A stretch of 17,329 nt of DNA from GCA-2728135 sp002728135 (lineage in GTDB: Bacteria > Pseudomonadota > Alphaproteobacteria > UBA828): positions 1-17,329 of the forward strand of contig CAXEND010000023.1 in assembly GCA_963997635.1 (NCBI GenBank). The letters run 5' to 3'. Numbering within the stretch: the stretch's first letter is position 1; each line of letters starts with the position of its first letter. The notes under the pieces are model-generated. The model did no database searches, was not told where the DNA came from, and saw only the letters and a program-made list of their open reading frames with translations. The position numbers and the translations under genes are program-made. This document shows, piece by piece, positions 14,288-17,329 of the stretch.

Positions 14288-14941
14288 TTAACCTAAAATT
14301 TTACTAATTATAAAACCAATAAATCCTTTGATTTTAAGAGGAGCTTCAGTTACTACAAAACAAACACATTCTGAATCTTCATCAACAACTGGTTCATGTA
14401 TTTCAAGCACGTCCCTGATAGCCACATCACCACGTTCATAGCGACCATATTGGTCAGAAAAACCACCTGAAAGCACCATAGTATATTCTTTACCACCGTG
14501 AGAATGTACTGGGATATGAGTTCCGGCAGAGAGTTTCATTAATTTCATAGAGGTCTTTGGTTGATTACATTCTAGCTCAATGAATGAAATATTTTTACCT
14601 AATTTTTTCCATTTAATAGAACCTAAACTTTCAGGTAATTTATCACGAATAGGTTTAGGAATTTCTTTTAATTCTGCTAAAATATCATCTTGTTTTTTTA
14701 ATTCTTTAGATTCTCTAGAACTCTCAATATTATCTAATATTTTGTCAAAACAGCCATCTTCTATAGGTGAATCATTCTCATGATGAATGAATAAGCCGCC
14801 GATTTTTTCAAAACCTTGATTTACTCTCCTACAGTCTGGACATAGTGTAAGATGGGATGCAACAAAGACCGATTGAGCTTCCCCTAAAGAACTAGAAGCG
14901 TATTCTGCTAGTATTAAATCGTCTAAATGAGAATTAGGCAT
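14288..14941 (-). CDS. chrR: ChrR-type zinc/cupin anti-sigma factor
   Basis: The 217-residue protein has the two-domain ChrR layout. The N-terminal zinc anti-sigma domain shows H5, H30, C34 and C37 (H-x3-C-x2-C in SHLTLCPDCRR), one residue offset from the four Zn ligands of Rhodobacter sphaeroides ChrR (H6, H31, C35, C38). The C-terminal cupin has H146 and H148 (PVHSHGG), E152 and H182 (LEIHEP), matching the second metal site (H141, H143, E147, H177). It should bind and silence the sigma factor until singlet oxygen or peroxides release it. The ATG at 14941 is embedded in the sigma stop region: the two genes overlap by 8 nt, with AGGAGG 6 nt before the ATG, implying coupled translation. An in-frame start further upstream would sit inside the sigma gene and is rejected. 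Confidence 0.95.
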   Translation of the reverse strand: MPNSHLDDLILAEYASSSLGEAQSVFVASHLTLCPDCRRVNQGFEKIGGLFIHHENDSPIEDGCFDKILDNIESSRESKELKKQDDILAELKEIPKPIRDKLPESLGSIKWKKLGKNISFIELECNQPKTSMKLMKLSAGTHIPVHSHGGKEYTMVLSGGFSDQYGRYERGDVAIRDVLEIHEPVVDEDSECVCFVVTEAPLKIKGFIGFIISKILG

Positions 14942-15551
14942 CAACTGCCTCCTGAACTTCTTCACGAATTTTTTTAATAGCCAAACGTAATCTTGATTTA
15001 ACAGTGCCTAATGGTAGGTTTAATTCTTCGGAGAGATTTTGATGAGTTTTACCTTCATAAAAAGACATTCTAACTATCTTAGCCTGCTCTACAGGCAAAT
15101 TATTTATTGCATTTCTTAACATATTTTCTTCTCTTAATTTTTCTACTTCTTCGTCTGGAGTAGCCTGTCTACCTTGAAATGAAGGGTCTAAAGGATCTGG
15201 TTCTGGTCGATTTGATCGCCTAAGAATGTCATACCTCTTATTGCGTGCTATAGTATAAACCCATGTAGACAAACTACCCTTTGATTTATTATATAAATGA
15301 GCATGTCTCCAGATTGCTACCATAGTTTCTTGTAGTATATCATCGGCAATTGATTTCTCCGCTCCAAGTTTTAGAGCAAAGGATTTAATTTTAGGACCAT
15401 AAAAATCAAATAATTTAGCAAAAGAATCTTTATCCCTAGAATTTGCTATATTTGAGATTAATTGAACATGGACTAAAGCATTATCATCTGACCCCCGATT
15501 GCTTGATAAAGATAAGGCAGTTTGTGTGTTTCTATCTTTGACTCTCGTCAT
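14934..15551 (-). CDS. rpoE: ECF sigma factor RpoE (ECF11 / ChrR-partner type)
   Basis: The 205-residue ECF sigma factor has region 2 KDSFAKLFDFYGPKIKSF... DILQETMVAIWRHAHLY...STWVYTIARNKRYDILRR (about 40-112) and region 4 NAINNLPVEQAKIVRMSFYEG with the HTH NLPLGTVKSRLRLAIKKIREE near the C-terminus. It directs transcription of singlet-oxygen/oxidative-stress genes when freed from ChrR, whose gene overlaps its end by 8 nt. The ATG at 15551 is preferred. An in-frame GTG at 15590 overlaps the -35 element of the gene's own promoter and could not be on that transcript. AAGG at 15564-15561 looks like an SD but lies within the -10 element, so the message may be almost leaderless. Confidence 0.94.
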   Translation of the reverse strand: MTRVKDRNTQTALSLSSNRGSDDNALVHVQLISNIANSRDKDSFAKLFDFYGPKIKSFALKLGAEKSIADDILQETMVAIWRHAHLYNKSKGSLSTWVYTIARNKRYDILRRSNRPEPDPLDPSFQGRQATPDEEVEKLREENMLRNAINNLPVEQAKIVRMSFYEGKTHQNLSEELNLPLGTVKSRLRLAIKKIREEVQEAVDA

Positions 15552-15560
15552 TACTAACAA

Positions 15561-15589
15561 CCTTACGTTTACTCTCGTGTTTTGGATCA
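15561..15589 (-). promoter_or_regulatory. RpoE-type autoregulatory promoter, TGATCC-N18-TAAGG
   Basis: On the minus strand the -35 TGATCC (15589-15584) is separated by exactly 18 nt from TAAGG (15565-15561), 9 nt before the sigma gene ATG. TGATCC with a TAAGA-like -10 and 18-nt spacer is the pattern described for R. sphaeroides RpoE-dependent promoters including rpoE itself. Transcription would begin within a few nt of the start codon. Autoregulation is inferred. Confidence 0.75.
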
Positions 15590-15745
15590 CCTAATATAAA
15601 ATAATAGCTAAAATTTTTTTCGAATTAGTTTAATAGCGTAATTCGTTATAACTTATTATGTATTAAGGTTATGTATTTCAAGTAATAATGGTTTAATAAA
15701 ACCATTTGCATGAGTAGAACAATTTGGGAATCTCAACGATGATAG

Positions 15746-15772
15746 GCTACATATGTAAAATTCATATGTAGC
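15746..15772. other. Perfect 10-bp stem-loop downstream of the pseudoazurin gene
   Basis: GCTACATATG (15746-15755) and CATATGTAGC (15763-15772) form a perfect 10-bp stem with a 7-nt AT-rich loop, 32 nt past the pseudoazurin stop codon. Neither strand has a U-tract after the stem, so it is not a standard intrinsic terminator. It could act as an mRNA 3'-end stabiliser, a Rho-type end structure, or a protein binding site in the region before rpoE. Confidence 0.5.
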
Positions 15773-15804
15773 TATTCACCGAAATACCAAGATAATTTAT
15801 AAAA

Positions 15805-16245
15805 CTAGCCTGCCTCTATTTTGGCTATAAGTTCTTTAGCAATTTTCTTTGATTTCTTACCAACCCATTTTACCTTTTTAATAGATTCAATGTTGTCAGT
15901 ATTTCCACCAACAACAACAAAGCCAATCATACCCATTGCTTTATGTGGAGTGCACCAATAAGCATAGATACCAGGAGTATCAAACTTAAATTCTGTATCT
16001 TTAGACACCTTGGATTTAAATTTCCCAACGCCTTCAGGCACACCTTTTTTTGAAATAAATTCAACATTGTGCCCTTTACTTGCTGACTTCCAGAAAACAG
16101 TTTCCCCTACATCTACATAAACAATCTCAGGAGAAAAAACATTTTTCTTGGATCCAGACTTATTCAACATCTCAACTGTTGCATCTCCTGCAAACGCTCC
16201 TGTGGCAGAAAATAACAAAATAAAAGCGCAAACAAATAATCTCAT
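15805..16245 (-). CDS. Pseudoazurin (type 1 blue copper protein)
   Basis: The 146-residue periplasmic electron carrier has a signal peptide at residues 1-19 (MRLFVCAFILLFSATGAFA, cleavage after AFA). The mature cupredoxin domain has the Cu ligands H59 (SKGHNVEF) and C98, H101 and M106 in YWCTPHKAMGM, identical in spacing to known pseudoazurins. A lysine-rich C-terminal tail (KKVKWVGKKSKKIAKELI) resembles the basic docking face of the family. Pseudoazurins pass electrons to nitrite or nitrous-oxide reductase or to cytochrome oxidases; no denitrification gene is in the window, so the partner is not evident. AAGG lies 8 nt before the ATG. It is a single gene on the minus strand between the DUF1028 gene and rpoE, with a stem-loop downstream. 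Confidence 0.93.
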   Translation of the reverse strand: MRLFVCAFILLFSATGAFAGDATVEMLNKSGSKKNVFSPEIVYVDVGETVFWKSASKGHNVEFISKKGVPEGVGKFKSKVSKDTEFKFDTPGIYAYWCTPHKAMGMIGFVVVGGNTDNIESIKKVKWVGKKSKKIAKELIAKIEAG

Positions 16246-16397
16246 ATTAGGTACCTTTTCATGTGTTGGTAATCAATTTTAATTTATTGTTCGTATTCAA
16301 AACTAATCAACGAGTATACGGATCAACTATACATCTAGATGTCTCAAAAAAATAAAAATTTTCTATCTATTTTCTTTTTTTATTATATTCATACAAA

Positions 16398-17132
16398 TTA
16401 CACTTGGGCATTATACATATCGAATACCACTCCATAAACATCAAAGGTTTTAGATGGATTAAATGACATTGTATGTAGCACTTTATCCATGTTTTTGAGT
16501 TGAGTTACTAACCTTCTCAGTTTAGGCAATGGATCAACATCAAAATCTACACGGACATCTACTGCGGGCCAGGGTTGTTTACCATTAAACGTTTTAATCA
16601 TTGCCCATGCCTCAGGCACTGGTCCAATCTCAGGGGTGCCTTGCCCACCGGCTGCTTTGCCTGCCTCTAATGCTCTTAGTAATCTCTCATCCATTGGTTC
16701 ATTACGATTTTCTTCTAAAGCTCTGGCCATAGCTTGAACAGGCTCTGGGCCATCCATATAATTTCCCATTGCAATAGAGCCTTCCGCGACAACATGACTT
16801 GCATGATCCCATGCATCGGCTCCTGTACGAACCCAAGTTTCACCTGTAGCAGTCACTGCCCCTATTTGTCTCCAACTCCAATGTTCATCATTTTTTTTTA
16901 ATTGTGACTCCATATCTTCCCAACTCACACCAGAATCTCTCAAATCACAAACACGATATCCATTTTGGGGGTGAACTGTTGCCATAGGTGCAACAATAAT
17001 ACCTTTTTTAGATAACTCTGGGCACAAATGGCGCATCACAGGAAAAGCCCTACCAAAATTAATAGTTATAGTAGTCGATGCTATTCCAATCTCATTTGTA
17101 CTTGGGTTACTTGCAATTACTGTATAGGTCAT
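16398..17132 (-). CDS. DUF1028 family protein (Ntn-hydrolase-like fold)
   Basis: The 244-residue protein matches the DUF1028 family. It starts MTYTVIASNPSTNEIGIAS (the family's MTFSIVAxDPxTGExGVA), continues RQIGAVTATGETWVRTGADAWDHASH (88-113), SIAMGNYMDGPEPVQAMARA (119-138), DERLLRALEAGKAAGGQGTPE (148-168) and ends VDVRVDFDVDPLPKLRRLV. Members have an Ntn-hydrolase-like fold and are found next to amidases and peptidases, but activity has not been established in general. The segment AGGQGTPEIG differs from the common AGGDRRGxQSAA, so this may be a divergent branch. AGGGAG lies 9 nt before the ATG at 17132. It appears monocistronic, with an AT-rich 152-nt gap to the pseudoazurin gene. Confidence 0.88.
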   Translation of the reverse strand: MTYTVIASNPSTNEIGIASTTITINFGRAFPVMRHLCPELSKKGIIVAPMATVHPQNGYRVCDLRDSGVSWEDMESQLKKNDEHWSWRQIGAVTATGETWVRTGADAWDHASHVVAEGSIAMGNYMDGPEPVQAMARALEENRNEPMDERLLRALEAGKAAGGQGTPEIGPVPEAWAMIKTFNGKQPWPAVDVRVDFDVDPLPKLRRLVTQLKNMDKVLHTMSFNPSKTFDVYGVVFDMYNAQV

Positions 17133-17254
17133 ACTACCAATCTCCCTAAGTTCATAAACCTCATGATATACAATTAATAATATCTCAAATTGTGCAAAAT
17201 TATAATCTGGATAGTTGCTAAGAACTTTGAGTTTGCTCTGCTTTTAGAGCTTAG

Positions 17255-17329
17255 CTAGGCAATCCAGCAGTCTAAATTTAAAATTATGCCGTATCTGTCA
17301 GATATTCCTCGGAGCCCTTCATTTGCGAT
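17255..17329 (-). CDS. Possible C-terminal end of an unidentified gene (partial)
   Basis: On the minus strand one frame entering the window is open for 24 codons to a TAG at 17257-17255 and reads like real protein (NEGLRGISDRYGIILNLDCW). The other two frames stop early. The fragment is too short to recognise. A weak 5-bp hairpin (17235-17250) follows the stop without a clear U-tract. Treat as tentative. Confidence 0.3.
   Translation of the reverse strand: MANEGLRGISDRYGIILNLDCWIA

Noticed and set aside
15552..15590. Extending the sigma gene to the in-frame GTG at 15590
   Set aside because: That GTG overlaps the -35 element of the gene's own promoter and would add an unconserved N-terminal stretch.
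16320..16325. TGATCC on the minus strand 75 nt upstream of the pseudoazurin gene, as a second RpoE promoter
   Set aside because: At 16-18 nt spacing the following bases do not resemble TAAGG or TATAAA, so only the -35 half matches.

Overview
The window is AT-rich (about one third G+C by eye) bacterial chromosomal DNA, densely coding on both strands with short intergenic gaps. There are no rRNA, tRNA, CRISPR, transposase or integrase genes. An ECF sigma factor of the RpoE/ChrR type with its zinc-cupin anti-sigma, a TGATCC-type promoter, a pseudoazurin, a DUF3293 gene and several catabolic enzyme families fit a streamlined, probably marine, alphaproteobacterium. That assignment is inference; no marker gene settles it.

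Left edge (1-1722): the N-terminal 394 residues of a superfamily II DEAH helicase run off the window on the minus strand. It is separated by an intrinsic terminator from a small antibiotic-biosynthesis-monooxygenase (ABM) fold protein.

Metabolic island (1823-10571): three transcription units. A plus-strand set (exported amidohydrolase-like protein, F420-type LLM oxidoreductase, 3-hydroxyisobutyrate-dehydrogenase-type oxidoreductase) converges on a five-gene minus-strand set (Gfo/Idh oxidoreductase, sugar-phosphate-isomerase-type TIM barrel, crotonase, three-histidine cupin, kappa-GST/2-hydroxychromene-2-carboxylate isomerase-like protein). A second plus-strand pair (alpha/beta hydrolase-fold protein and SDR) diverges from it. 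The mix suggests breakdown or remodelling of an organic acid, sugar acid or aromatic compound. No transporter or dedicated regulator is present, so the substrate cannot be named. Three members lack the catalytic residues that define their family's usual chemistry: the amidohydrolase has no HxH, the hydrolase has GHHTG instead of GxSxG, and the crotonase lacks both hydratase glutamates.

Housekeeping run (10608-13401, minus): a small gene pair (59-residue soluble protein and two-helix membrane protein), an ABM-like protein, DUF3293, aminodeoxychorismate synthase component I (pabB-type, folate) and a Dabb-domain protein.

Stress module (13557-15590): a CsgA-like SDR converges on rpoE-chrR. The sigma and anti-sigma genes overlap by 8 nt, and a TGATCC-N18-TAAGG element lies immediately upstream of the sigma gene, consistent with autoregulation in a singlet-oxygen/photo-oxidative response.

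Right edge (15805-17329): a pseudoazurin with signal peptide, a DUF1028 Ntn-hydrolase-like protein, and possibly the last codons of another minus-strand gene. No gene-free stretch exceeds 300 bases; the longest (15552-15804) holds the sigma promoter and a 10-bp stem-loop.
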